Shown here in pieces: positions 44,486-53,561 of a DNA stretch of 64,000 nt. Below the pieces are notes generated by a model. The model saw only the letters and a list, made by a program, of their open reading frames with translations, made no database searches and was not told where the DNA came from. The stretch lies in NCBI GenBank assembly GCA_002363865.1, contig DEWY01000006.1, positions 186,001-250,000 of the forward strand, given 5' to 3'. Position 1 is the first letter of the stretch. Every line of letters begins with the position of its first letter. The position numbers and the translations under genes are program-made. The stretch is from Caulobacteraceae bacterium UBA3198 (GTDB taxonomy: Bacteria > Pseudomonadota > Alphaproteobacteria > Caulobacterales > Caulobacteraceae).

Positions 44486-45417
44486 TGGCCGTACTCGTCA
44501 TCGCCGACCTGAACGCCGGCGCGCTCAGCGACAACACACATAAGACCGTCTCGGCCGCCAAGGCCATCGGCGGCGACATTGACATCCTGGTCGTCGGCAA
44601 GGACGCCAAGTCCGCCGCTGACGCTGCGGCCAAGATCGAAGGCGTCCGCAAGGTCCTGCTGGCCCAGAGCGACGACCTGGGTCACGGCCTGGCCGAGGCC
44701 ATCGAGGCCGTGGTGGTTCCGCTGATGTCTGGCTACGACGCCGTGCTGACGCCCGCCACCTCGCAGGGCAAGAACTTCTCGCCCCGCATCGCGGCCAAGC
44801 TGGATGTCTCGCACATCTCCGACGTGGTGGAGGTGGTCGACGCCTCGACCTTCGTTCGGCCGATCTACGCCGGCAATGCGCTCGAAACCGTGCAGTCGTC
44901 CGAGGCCAAGAAGGTCGTCACCGTCCGCCCGACCGCCTTCAAGGCGGCTGGCGAAGGCGGTTCGGCCTCGGTGGAGGACATCGACGCCGGCGCCGGCGCT
45001 GGGCCGACCAAGTTCGTCGGCGAAGAGATCGTGAAGTCGGAACGTCCGGAACTGACCGGGGCCAAGATCGTGGTCTCCGGCGGCCGCGCCATGGGCTCGG
45101 CCGAAGAGTTCCAGAAGGTGATCGAGCCCCTGGCCGACAAGCTGGGCGCCGCCGTCGGCGCCAGCCGTGCGGCCGTGGACGCGGGCTACGCCCCCAACGA
45201 CTACCAGGTCGGCCAGACTGGCAAGGTGGTGGCGCCGGAGCTCTACATCGCCATCGGCATTTCGGGCGCCATCCAGCACCTGGCCGGCATGAAGGACTCC
45301 AGGATCATCGTCGCGATCAACAAGGACGGCGATGCGCCGATCTTCCAGGTCGCCGACTATGGCCTGGTGGCCGACTACAAGGCCGCGGTGCCCGAGCTGA
45401 TGTCAGCCCTGGGCTGA
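44485..45417 (+). CDS. etfA: Electron transfer flavoprotein alpha subunit
   Basis: A 310-residue EtfA. The C-terminal FAD-binding domain has GGRAMGSAEEFQKVIEPLADKLGAAVGASRAAVDAGY, then QVGQTGKVVAPELYIAIGISGAIQHLAGMKDS and VAINKDGDAPIFQVADYGLV. It holds the single FAD of the ETF heterodimer. It overlaps etfB by one base and is followed by a strong terminator. Confidence 0.96.
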   Translation: MAVLVIADLNAGALSDNTHKTVSAAKAIGGDIDILVVGKDAKSAADAAAKIEGVRKVLLAQSDDLGHGLAEAIEAVVVPLMSGYDAVLTPATSQGKNFSPRIAAKLDVSHISDVVEVVDASTFVRPIYAGNALETVQSSEAKKVVTVRPTAFKAAGEGGSASVEDIDAGAGAGPTKFVGEEIVKSERPELTGAKIVVSGGRAMGSAEEFQKVIEPLADKLGAAVGASRAAVDAGYAPNDYQVGQTGKVVAPELYIAIGISGAIQHLAGMKDSRIIVAINKDGDAPIFQVADYGLVADYKAAVPELMSALG

Positions 45418-45454
45418 CCTGCCCCGGGCTGGGATATCACCGGCTTATGAGTTG

Positions 45455-45489
45455 CGAGGCGGCGCCCCCGGGCGCCGCCTCGTTTCGTT
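45455..45489 (+). terminator. Rho-independent terminator of etfBA
   Basis: CGAGGCGGCGCCC and GGGCGCCGCCTCG form perfect 13-base arms with a two-base centre, followed by TTTCGTTT. Confidence 0.8.
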
Positions 45490-45640
45490 TGCGGGTGCGG
45501 CTTTGGCGCCACAAGAGGCGCCCCCTTCACATTGCGGCGCAGCATAAAGACCTTGGCGGGGCCGCCGTCGCCCATGTTAGAAAGCCGTCACAGACCAGAG
45601 GCGGCCCTGAAGGCGGCCCGCAGACTTGGGGCGAATGGAC

Positions 45641-46519
45641 ATGGTTGAGATCAGATCGGTGGGCGTGATCGGCGCCGGCCAGATGGGCTCCGGCATCGCG
45701 CATGTCTGCGCCCTGGGCGGCTATGACGTGCTCCTGCACGACGTCAGCCCCGAGCGGATCGAGGCGGGCCTGGCCCATATCGATCAGGCCCTGTCCCGGC
45801 AGGTTTCCCGCGGGTTGATCGACGCCGCCGCCAAGGACGCGGCTCTGGCCCGCATCAAGCCCGCCGCAGAGCTTCAGGCCGTCGGCGGCTCGGACCTGGC
45901 GATCGAGGCGGCCACCGAGAACGAGGAGGTCAAGAAGTCGATCTTCCGCGCCCTGTCGCCCCATCTGGGCCCCGACACCCTGCTGGCCTCCAACACCTCG
46001 TCCATCTCCATCACCCGCCTGGCCTCGGCCACCGACCGCCCCGAGCGGTTCATCGGCCTGCACTTCATGAATCCCGTCCCGCGCATGAATCTCGTGGAGA
46101 TCATCCGGGGGATCGCCACCGGCGCCGAGACCTACGAGACCGCCGTCAACTTCGCCCGGTCGCTGGGCAAGACCACCGCCAACGCCGAGGATTTCCCGGC
46201 CTTCATCGTCAACCGCGTCCTGGTGCCGATGATCAATGAGGCGATCTACACCCTGTACGAAGGCGTCGGCACGGTGGAGGCCATCGACACGGCCATGAAG
46301 CTCGGCGCCAACCACCCCATGGGCCCCCTGGAGCTGGGGGACTTCATCGGCCTGGACACCGTCCTGTCGATCATGAACGTCCTCTATGACGGCCTGGCCG
46401 ACTCCAAGTACCGGCCCTGCCCCCTGCTGGTGAAGTATGTCGAGGCCGGCTGGCTGGGCCGCAAGGCGGGCCGCGGCTTCTACGACTATCGCGGCGAAAC
46501 CCCCGTCCCCACCCGATAG
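45641..46519 (+). CDS. 3-hydroxyacyl-CoA (3-hydroxybutyryl-CoA) dehydrogenase
   Basis: A 292-residue NAD-dependent dehydrogenase: GVIGAGQMGSGIAHVCALGGYDV (Rossmann), AATENEEVKKSIF, NTSSISITRLAS, the catalytic GLHFMNPVPRMNLVEII and PAFIVNRVLVPMINEAIYTL. It oxidises (S)-3-hydroxyacyl-CoA to 3-ketoacyl-CoA, or works in reverse in butanoate or PHB metabolism. I choose the ATG at 45641, which has the better spacing from GGGGCGA; the ATG at 45635 is also in frame. It follows etfBA but has its own promoter region. Confidence 0.9.
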   Translation: MVEIRSVGVIGAGQMGSGIAHVCALGGYDVLLHDVSPERIEAGLAHIDQALSRQVSRGLIDAAAKDAALARIKPAAELQAVGGSDLAIEAATENEEVKKSIFRALSPHLGPDTLLASNTSSISITRLASATDRPERFIGLHFMNPVPRMNLVEIIRGIATGAETYETAVNFARSLGKTTANAEDFPAFIVNRVLVPMINEAIYTLYEGVGTVEAIDTAMKLGANHPMGPLELGDFIGLDTVLSIMNVLYDGLADSKYRPCPLLVKYVEAGWLGRKAGRGFYDYRGETPVPTR

Positions 46520-46632
46520 AGCCCCCCGGGCCCTGCGGCCATTCGGCGCCCAGCCTGGGCGATATCGTTAATCTGTTCGACTTGCGCCCCCGGCGTGATC
46601 GATACTGCCAGGCGATTCGAACAGGCGGGTTC

Positions 46633-47892
46633 ATGCGAAGGCTGACGCTTGCGCTGCTCTGCGGCGCCTATCTCTGTCTGGCGCTGATCATCGCCCTTTC
46701 CCTCTGGCGGAATGGCGGCGGCTGGGGCGCGGGCGTTGCGGCCCTGGTGGGCGGCCTGGGCCTGGCCTTCGCCTTCCACGGCCTGATCGAGCACGCGCTG
46801 ACCGCCACCGGCCTGCGCGGCGAGATCGCCGCCCTGCGGGACGCCCATCGCATCCTCATCGATCAGGTCGAGAAGGTCGACGCCCGCCTCTCCCAGGTGG
46901 TGGAGACCGTCACCGACGACGCCCTGCGCCGCTCCGAGGAGCTCTCCACCGAAGTCCACATGCTGGAGGATCTCGTCCAGCGCATGGGCCAGCGCCTGGA
47001 AGAGCGCGTCACAGCCCCGCCGGTCCATTCCCGTCCCGGACATGACCACCGCCGCGAGGCGGCCCTGCTGGAGACCGTCCGCGGCGCCCTGGCCGACAAC
47101 CGGGTGGACCTCTATCTGCAGCCGGTCGTGGCCCTGCCCCAGCGCAAGACCATCTTCTACGAGAGCTTCTCGCGCCTGCGCGACGAGAGCGGCCGGGTGC
47201 TTATGCCGGCCGAGTATATCAGCGTGGCCGAGGCCGAGGGCCTGATGACGGCCATCGACAATCTGCTGCTGTTCCGCTGCGTGCAGATCGTGCGACGCCT
47301 GGCCAAGCAGGACCGCAAGGTCGGCATCTTCTGCAATGTGGCCGCCACCAGCCTGGGGGATGAAAGCTTCTTCCCGCAATTCCTGGACATGCTGGCGGCC
47401 AATCGCGACCTGGCCGGCGCCTTGATCTTCGAACTGGGCCAGAGCGCCTTCGAAAACCGCGGCTCGGTGGAGGCGCGTAACATGGCCAAGCTGGCCGATC
47501 TCGGCTTCCGCTTCTCCCTCGACAAGGTCACCGACCTGGACTTCGACCTGCAGGACCTGTCGCGTTCGGACGTGAAGTTCGTCCGGGTCGGCGCCCAGAT
47601 GCTGCTGGACGAGATGATCGAGCTGGACGGCCGGCTGGTGCTGAAATCCCTGCCCGACCTGGCCGCCGAGGACTTCTGCCAGCTCACCCGTCGCTATGGG
47701 GTAGAGGTGATCGTCGAGAAGGTGGAGAGCGAGCGGCAGATCGTCGACCTTCTGGAGCTCGAAGTCGGCTACGGCCAGGGCCACCTGTTCGGCGAGCCGC
47801 GCCCGATCCGCGAAGCCGTCCTGGCCGAGGCCGATCCGCCGGCCGACTTCCTGCGTCAAGGCCTGCGCCGGCGCGCCGGGGGCCGGGGCTGA
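46633..47892 (+). CDS. tipF: TipF-like flagellar positioning protein (degenerate EAL domain)
   Basis: A 419-residue protein: two N-terminal TM helices (LTLALLCGAYLCLALIIALSLW and GAGVAALVGGLGLAFAFHGL), a coiled coil (about 75-125) and a C-terminal EAL domain. The EAL motif is ESF (Glu177), the usual DDFG metal site is DKVT, and EITE is ELGQ; the QGHLFG end is kept. Loss of the metal ligands predicts c-di-GMP binding without hydrolysis. This matches Caulobacter TipF, a c-di-GMP effector that with TipN sets the flagellar pole. I recall the HAD gene at 47952-48815 also following tipF in Caulobacter. Confidence 0.85.
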   Translation: MRRLTLALLCGAYLCLALIIALSLWRNGGGWGAGVAALVGGLGLAFAFHGLIEHALTATGLRGEIAALRDAHRILIDQVEKVDARLSQVVETVTDDALRRSEELSTEVHMLEDLVQRMGQRLEERVTAPPVHSRPGHDHRREAALLETVRGALADNRVDLYLQPVVALPQRKTIFYESFSRLRDESGRVLMPAEYISVAEAEGLMTAIDNLLLFRCVQIVRRLAKQDRKVGIFCNVAATSLGDESFFPQFLDMLAANRDLAGALIFELGQSAFENRGSVEARNMAKLADLGFRFSLDKVTDLDFDLQDLSRSDVKFVRVGAQMLLDEMIELDGRLVLKSLPDLAAEDFCQLTRRYGVEVIVEKVESERQIVDLLELEVGYGQGHLFGEPRPIREAVLAEADPPADFLRQGLRRRAGGRG

Positions 47893-47951
47893 GGCCCGCC
47901 ACCGCATACCTCGATTGACCGCGGACCCGGCGACCTTTACCGCCGCAGGCC

Positions 47952-48815
47952 ATGAGCACGCCGCAGACGCCCCAGGGCCTTTCCGACCTCACCGACCACT
48001 ATGACGTCCTGCTGAGCGACGTCTGGGGCGTGATCCACAACGGCCGCGAGAGCTTTCCGGCCGCCTGTGCGGCCCTGACCCGCTGGCGGGCTGAGCGGGG
48101 ACCGGTGATCCTGATCTCCAACTCGCCGCGCCCGTCGGCCGACGTGGTCGCCCAGCTGGACGCCCTGGGCGTGCCTCGGGAGGCCTGGTCAGCCTTCGTC
48201 ACCTCGGGCGACGCCACCCGCCTGCTGCTGGCGGAACGGGCGCCGGGCCCCGCCTGGCGCCTGGGCCCGGACCGGGACGCGCCCCTCTATGAAGGGCTCG
48301 GCCTGTCCTTCGAGAGCCTGGACAGGGCCGCCTTCATCGCCTGCACCGGCCCCATCGACGATGAGACCGAGGGCCCTGGCGACTATCAGGACCGGTTCGA
48401 AGGCGCTGCGGCCCGGGGGTTGGAAATGGTCTGCGCCAATCCCGACATCGTCGTCCAGCGGGGCGACAAGCTGATCTATTGCGGCGGCGCCCTGGCCCAA
48501 CTCTACGAGACCCTTGGCGGCAAGGTGGTCATGGCCGGCAAGCCCCATGCGCCGATCTATGAGCTGTGCGTCGCAGAGGCCGAGCGCCTGACCGACGGCC
48601 CGGTGGCGCGGTCGCGGATGCTGTGCATCGGCGACGGCGTAGCCACCGATGTGAAGGGCGCCAATGCCCAGGGTCTGGATGTCCTGTTCATCGCCGCCGG
48701 CATCCACGGGGGCGAGACCATCACCCCTGAGGGCCTGGACGCCGCCGCCGTCGAATCCCTGCTGCGCCAGGAAGGCGCCCAGGCGCGCTGGGCCATGGCC
48801 GACCTGACCTGGTGA
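47952..48815 (+). CDS. HAD-superfamily hydrolase, TIGR01459 type
   Basis: A 287-residue HAD IIA hydrolase with motif I LSDVWGVIHNGRESFP (the D-x-W-G-V form), motif II ILISNSPRP, cap region, then YCGGALAQLYETLGGKVVMAGKPHAPIYE and motif III/IV MLCIGDGVATDVKGANAQGLDVLFIAAGIHGGE. The family, common in alphaproteobacteria, is related to NagD-type phosphatases; the substrate is unknown. It starts 59 bases after tipF. Confidence 0.85.
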   Translation: MSTPQTPQGLSDLTDHYDVLLSDVWGVIHNGRESFPAACAALTRWRAERGPVILISNSPRPSADVVAQLDALGVPREAWSAFVTSGDATRLLLAERAPGPAWRLGPDRDAPLYEGLGLSFESLDRAAFIACTGPIDDETEGPGDYQDRFEGAAARGLEMVCANPDIVVQRGDKLIYCGGALAQLYETLGGKVVMAGKPHAPIYELCVAEAERLTDGPVARSRMLCIGDGVATDVKGANAQGLDVLFIAAGIHGGETITPEGLDAAAVESLLRQEGAQARWAMADLTW

Positions 48816-48825
48816 GCCCCCAGGG

Positions 48826-48951
48826 TCAGGACGCGCTCTGACCGACCGGCGTCTGCGGCGGCGGAGGGACCGGATCAGCCGGCGTCTGGTCGCAGGCGGC
48901 CAGCAGGAACAGGGCCCCGGCGGCTCCGATCAGCGTCTTGCACATTCCCAT
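48826..48951 (-). CDS. Tiny lipoprotein
   Basis: A 41-residue ORF, MGMCKTLIGAAGALFLLAAC followed by DQTPADPVPPPPQTPVGQSAS, preceded by a good Shine-Dalgarno (GGGGAG). The hydrophobic segment ends in the lipobox LLAAC (Cys20), leaving a 22-residue proline-rich mature peptide. It resembles entericidin-sized or LptM-like small lipoproteins in architecture only. It is convergent with the HAD gene and divergent from the MaoC gene. Confidence 0.65.
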   Translation of the reverse strand: MGMCKTLIGAAGALFLLAACDQTPADPVPPPPQTPVGQSAS

Positions 48952-49073
48952 CGCTCTCCCCATTGGAAGCCTGTCGGGACCATTTCGGCGCAGATCGAGG
49001 CCCCCGTCCAGCGCAAGCGCCTTCGCATTGCGCAGGGTTGCGTCTATGCAGGGCCAAAAAGGGGAGCGTTTCC

Positions 49074-49496
49074 TTGCCGGGACTATTCTTCGAGGATCTC
49101 AGTCTGGACCAGAGCGCGCAGATCGCCCGCACCGTAAGCGCCGCCGATGTGGAGGCCTTCGCCGCCGTCTCCGGCGACGACAATCCACTGCATCTGGATG
49201 AAGCCTATGCGGCCACCACGCCGTTCAAGCGCCGGATCGCCCACGGCATGCTGACCGGCGCCTATATCTCGGCGGTACTGGGCTCGCGCCTGCCCGGCCC
49301 CGGCGCGGTCTATGTCTCCCAGACCCTGCGCTTCCGCAGGCCCGTGGGCCTTGGCGATGAAGTGACCACCAAGGTCACCGTCCGGGAGCTGGACCCCCGC
49401 AAGGGCCACGTCACCTTCGCCACCGTCTGCACCGTGGCGGGCAAGACCGTTGCCGATGGTGAGGCCGTGGTCCTCGTGCCCAAGCGCGAGGCCTGA
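49074..49496 (+). CDS. MaoC-family hydratase
   Basis: About 140 residues of a hotdog-fold (R)-specific enoyl-CoA hydratase. The catalytic signature is VSGDDNPLHLDEAYAATTPFKRRIAHGML, with the Asp/His pair in GDDNPLH and the hydratase helix, followed by LRFRRPVGLGDEV. I start at a TTG at 49074 because GGGGAG lies seven bases before it and the product then has normal length (MPGLFFEDLSLDQ). It ends three bases before ribF. It resembles PhaJ, linking beta-oxidation to PHA synthesis. Confidence 0.85.
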   Translation: MPGLFFEDLSLDQSAQIARTVSAADVEAFAAVSGDDNPLHLDEAYAATTPFKRRIAHGMLTGAYISAVLGSRLPGPGAVYVSQTLRFRRPVGLGDEVTTKVTVRELDPRKGHVTFATVCTVAGKTVADGEAVVLVPKREA

Positions 49497-49499
49497 CCG

Positions 49500-50435
49500 A
49501 TGCGTGTGATCAAGGGATGGAAGGGCCTCATGGCCCGTGATCGTGGCGCGGCCATCGCGCTGGGTAACTTTGACGGCGTGCACCGCGGCCATCAGCAGGT
49601 GATCGCGCTGGCCGCCAAGGCGGCCCATGAGATCGGCGCGCCCCTGGGTGTCATCAGCTTCGATCCGCACCCGCGGCAGATCTTTGCGCCCAATGCGCCG
49701 GCATTTCGCCTGATGCGGCCCGGCCAGCAGGCCCGCGCCCTTGAGGCCCTGGGGGTGGACCTGTTCTACGTTCTCCCGTTCGACCAGGAGATGGCGAGCC
49801 TGACCGACCGTGATTTCGCCCAACAGGTCCTGCATGAGGGTCTGGGGGTGCGGCACGTGGCGGTGGGTTTCGACATCTCCTTCGGCAAGGGCCGCACAGG
49901 GAGCCCCGCGACCATGAAGGACTATGGGCAGGAATTCGGCTTCGGCGTCTCGGTGGCCGCCGCCGTGGCCGATGACAGCGGCGAGAAATACTCCTCCACC
50001 GGCGTGCGCGACGCCCTGCGGGACGGTCAGCCCGAGGCCGCCGCCGCCATCCTTGGCCGCCCCTTCGCCATCGAAGGCGTCGTGCAGCGGGGCCGCCAGC
50101 TCGGCCGGGAACTCGGCTTCCCCACGGCCAATGTGCAGGTGGACGACTATGTCCAGCCGCGGTTCGGCGTCTACGCCACCCGCACCCGCCTGCCCGACGG
50201 CCGCGAGGTGCCAGGCGTGGCCAATATCGGGGTCAATCCCACCGTCGGCGAAGTGGCGCCCGTGCTTGAGGTCTGGCTGTTCGACTTCGACGAGGACATC
50301 TACGACCAGACCATCGAGACCGACCTGATCACCTTCCTGCGGCCGGAACAGAAGTTCTCGAGCCTGGAAGTCATGGTGGAGCAGATCGGCCGCGACGCCG
50401 CCCAGGCCCGCCAGATCCTCATCCCGGACTTCTGA
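49500..50435 (+). CDS. ribF: Bifunctional riboflavin kinase/FAD synthetase RibF
   Basis: A 311-residue two-domain enzyme that phosphorylates riboflavin to FMN and adenylates it to FAD. The N-terminal nucleotidyltransferase has AIALGNFDGVHRGHQQV, FDPHPRQIF and the SSTGVRDALRDG motif. The C-terminal flavokinase has GRQLGRELGFPTANVQVDD (PTAN), GVANIGVNPTVG and the Glu-containing LEVWLFDFDEDIY. First gene of the ribF-ileS-lspA-bamF run; the 174 bases before ileS may hold another promoter. Confidence 0.96.
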   Translation: MRVIKGWKGLMARDRGAAIALGNFDGVHRGHQQVIALAAKAAHEIGAPLGVISFDPHPRQIFAPNAPAFRLMRPGQQARALEALGVDLFYVLPFDQEMASLTDRDFAQQVLHEGLGVRHVAVGFDISFGKGRTGSPATMKDYGQEFGFGVSVAAAVADDSGEKYSSTGVRDALRDGQPEAAAAILGRPFAIEGVVQRGRQLGRELGFPTANVQVDDYVQPRFGVYATRTRLPDGREVPGVANIGVNPTVGEVAPVLEVWLFDFDEDIYDQTIETDLITFLRPEQKFSSLEVMVEQIGRDAAQARQILIPDF

Positions 50436-50609
50436 GACCCGTCTAAAGGTCTCGCCCGCGCCGCGACGGTCTGCTAGGACCGCCCCATGACGAGGGGCCG
50501 CAAATCCTTGCGAATTACACGCCCGGCGTGACGCCGCCGGAGCCTATGATCCAGCGCGCGCCGGGACCTGTTCCGCCCTCCTCCGCCTCCGACTTGGACG
50601 AAAAATCCC

Positions 50610-53549
50610 ATGGCCGACGACGCTGAAAAGCGCACCGCTTCCCCCGAAACCGCGGGGCGCGACTATCGCGAGACCGTCTTCCTGCCCCAGACCGACTTCC
50701 CCATGCGCGCAGGTCTGCCGCAGAAGGAGCCGCAGATTCTGGCCAAGTGGGACGAGATCGGCCTCTATCACGCCGCCCGCAAGGCGCGGCAAGCGGCCGG
50801 CGCGCCGCTGTTCGTGCTGCATGACGGCCCGCCCTACGCCAATGGCGCCATCCATATCGGCCACGCCCTGCAGAAGACCCTGAAGGACTTCGTCGTCCGC
50901 TCGCGCTTCGCCATGGGCTACGACGTAGACTTCGTGCCCGGCTGGGACTGCCACGGCCTGCCCATCGAGTGGAAGATCGAGGAGGAGCTGCGCAGCAAGG
51001 GCCGCCGCAAGGACGAGGTCTCCAAGGCCGAGTTCCGCGAGAAGTGCCGCGCCTATGCCGGCCAGTGGATCGACGTCCAGCGCGACGGCTTCAAGCGCCT
51101 GGGCGTCCTGGCCGACTGGGAGAACCGCTACGCCACCATGGACTATGGCAGCGAGGCGGCCATTGTTGCGGAGTTCCACAAGTTCGTGGCCTCGAACCAG
51201 CTCTATCGCGGCTCAAAGCCGGTGATGTGGAGCCCGGTGGAGCGCACCGCGCTCGCCGACGCCGAGGTCGAGTATCACGACCACGTCTCGCCGACGATCT
51301 GGGTGAAGTTCCCGGTGACGCAAGGCTCCGACGCCGCCCGCGGGGCCAGCGTGGTGATCTGGACCACCACGCCGTGGACGATTCCCGCCAACCGGGCGAT
51401 CGCCTACAACGAAGCCATCGCCTATGGCGCCTATCAGGTCGAGGCCCTGGAAGAGGGGCTGGAGTTCGAGCCCTGGGCCAAGCCGGGCGACAAGCTGATC
51501 GTCGCCGACAAGCTGGCCGAGGACGTGTTCAAGGCGGCCAAGATCGGCAAGTGGCGCAGGATCGAGACCATCGACTGCCAGGGCATGGTCTGCGCCCACC
51601 CTCTTGCGGCCCTGGACAGCCACTACGGCTTCTCCGTCCCCCTGCTGGCCGGCGACCATGTGACCGAAGAGGCCGGCACGGGGTTTGTCCACACCGCGCC
51701 GGGCCATGGCGCCGACGACTATGTGGTCTGGATGGCGCACGGCCATCGGGAGATCCCAGAGACGGTGGACGCCGACGGCGCCTACTATCCCCATGTGCCC
51801 CTGTTCGGCGGCCTGAAGGTCCTGGAGACCGAAGGTAAGAAGGCCGGCAAGTTCGGTCCGGCCAATCCGGCGGTGATCGAAAAACTCATCGAAGCCGGCG
51901 GCCTGCTGGCCCGCGGCCGGCTGGAGCATTCCTATCCGCACTCCTGGCGCTCCAAGGCGCCAGTGATCTTCCGCAATACGCCCCAGTGGTTCATCCGCTT
52001 GGACGAGCCCCTGGACACCCCGCAGCACGGGGGGCGTACCCTGCGCGAGACCGCGCTTGAGGCCATCGAGGCCACCGCCTTCTATCCCGAGGCCGGGCGC
52101 AATCGCATCCGCACCATGGTGGAAAGCCGCCCCGACTGGCTGATCAGCCGTCAGCGGGCCTGGGGCGCGCCCCTGGCCATGTTCGTCGACAAGGAGACGA
52201 ACCAGCCCCTGCACGATGAAGAGGTCAACGGCCGGATCATCGCGGCCATCGCCGCCGAAGGGGCCGACGCCTGGTTCACCCGTCCGGTGAGCGACTTCCT
52301 CGGCGCCCATGATCCCGATCGCTACGAGAAGGTCGAGGACATCCTCGATGTCTGGTTCGACTCGGGCTCCACCCACGCCTTCACCCTGGAGGGCCGGGAG
52401 AACACCCGCTGGCCCGCCGACCTCTATCTGGAGGGCTCAGACCAGCACCGCGGCTGGTTCCAGTCCTCGCTGCTGGAAAGCTCCGGCACCCGCGGCCGCG
52501 CCCCCTATAACGGGGTCCTCACCCATGGCTTCACCATGGATGAGAACGGCGAGAAGATGTCCAAGTCCAAGGGCAACACGGTCGATCCCAACCAGGTGAT
52601 CAAGGAGTCCGGGGCCGAGATCATCCGCCTGTGGGCGGCCATGGTCGACTATTCCGACGATCAGCGGATCGGCAAGACGATCCTGGCCACCACGGCCGAC
52701 GCCTATCGTAAGCTGCGCAACACCCTGCGCTACCTGCTGGGCGCCCTGGCCGGCTATGACGCGGGCGAGGCCGTGGCGCTCGAGGACATGCCGCCCCTGG
52801 AACGCTACATCCTGCACCGGCTGCAGGCGCTGGATACCGAGGTCCGTGACGCCTATGCGGGCTACGCCTTCCAGGACGTGATCCGGCCGCTGATCGCGTT
52901 CTGTCAGGAGGACCTGTCGGCCCTGTTCTTCGATGTGCGCCGCGACGCCCTCTATTGCGACCAGCCCAGCGCGCTCCGCCGCCGGGCCGCGCGCACGGTC
53001 ATGGATCTGGCCTTCGAGCGTCTGACCGTCTGGCTCGCCCCGCTCATGCCCTTCACCACCGAGGAGGCCTGGACGCTCCGCTTCCCCGAGGCCGGCTCCA
53101 ACGCCCTGCGAGTCTTCCCGGAGACGCCTTCGACCTGGACCTGCCCTGAGGAAGCCGCCCGTTGGGCCAAGGTGCAGGCGGTCACCGCCGTGGTCACTGG
53201 CGCCCTTGAGGTTGAACGCCGCGAAAAGCGCCTGGGCGCCGCCCTTGAGGCCGCCCCGGTGGTGCATATCAGCGACCCCGACCTGCTGGCCGCCTTCGAG
53301 GGTCTCGACGCCGCCGAGGTGTTCCGCACCAGCCAGGCGACCCTGGTCGCGGGCGAGGGCCCCGCCGGCGCCTTCCGGCTGACCGAGAGCCCCGCTGTCG
53401 CCGTGGAGCCCCTGCGGGCTGAAGGCCGCAAGTGCGCCCGCTCCTGGCGGATCCTGCCCGAGGTGGGCCAGGACCCCCGCTATCCCGACCTGTCCCTGCG
53501 CGACGCCGAGGCGGTGGCGGCCTGGGACGCCGCCCAACGCGCAGCCTGA
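50610..53549 (+). CDS. ileS: Isoleucyl-tRNA synthetase
   Basis: A 979-residue class I synthetase. HIGH is at 82-85 (in ANGAIHIGHALQK) and KMSKS at 649-653. The CP1 editing domain lies between them (WTTTPWTIPANRAIA and the GTGFVHTAPGHGADDY region), followed by the anticodon-binding helical domain. The zinc finger found at the end of E. coli IleS is degenerate: KCARSW (Cys942, Ser945 for the second Cys), with no second CxxC pair. It lies 12 bases before lspA. Confidence 0.97.
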   Translation: MADDAEKRTASPETAGRDYRETVFLPQTDFPMRAGLPQKEPQILAKWDEIGLYHAARKARQAAGAPLFVLHDGPPYANGAIHIGHALQKTLKDFVVRSRFAMGYDVDFVPGWDCHGLPIEWKIEEELRSKGRRKDEVSKAEFREKCRAYAGQWIDVQRDGFKRLGVLADWENRYATMDYGSEAAIVAEFHKFVASNQLYRGSKPVMWSPVERTALADAEVEYHDHVSPTIWVKFPVTQGSDAARGASVVIWTTTPWTIPANRAIAYNEAIAYGAYQVEALEEGLEFEPWAKPGDKLIVADKLAEDVFKAAKIGKWRRIETIDCQGMVCAHPLAALDSHYGFSVPLLAGDHVTEEAGTGFVHTAPGHGADDYVVWMAHGHREIPETVDADGAYYPHVPLFGGLKVLETEGKKAGKFGPANPAVIEKLIEAGGLLARGRLEHSYPHSWRSKAPVIFRNTPQWFIRLDEPLDTPQHGGRTLRETALEAIEATAFYPEAGRNRIRTMVESRPDWLISRQRAWGAPLAMFVDKETNQPLHDEEVNGRIIAAIAAEGADAWFTRPVSDFLGAHDPDRYEKVEDILDVWFDSGSTHAFTLEGRENTRWPADLYLEGSDQHRGWFQSSLLESSGTRGRAPYNGVLTHGFTMDENGEKMSKSKGNTVDPNQVIKESGAEIIRLWAAMVDYSDDQRIGKTILATTADAYRKLRNTLRYLLGALAGYDAGEAVALEDMPPLERYILHRLQALDTEVRDAYAGYAFQDVIRPLIAFCQEDLSALFFDVRRDALYCDQPSALRRRAARTVMDLAFERLTVWLAPLMPFTTEEAWTLRFPEAGSNALRVFPETPSTWTCPEEAARWAKVQAVTAVVTGALEVERREKRLGAALEAAPVVHISDPDLLAAFEGLDAAEVFRTSQATLVAGEGPAGAFRLTESPAVAVEPLRAEGRKCARSWRILPEVGQDPRYPDLSLRDAEAVAAWDAAQRAA

Positions 53550-53561
53550 GGCGCCCCGGAC

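Noticed and set aside
45626..45640. TTG start for the hydroxyacyl-CoA dehydrogenase
   Set aside because: The ATG codons at 45635 and 45641 give the canonical N-terminus directly before the Rossmann motif.
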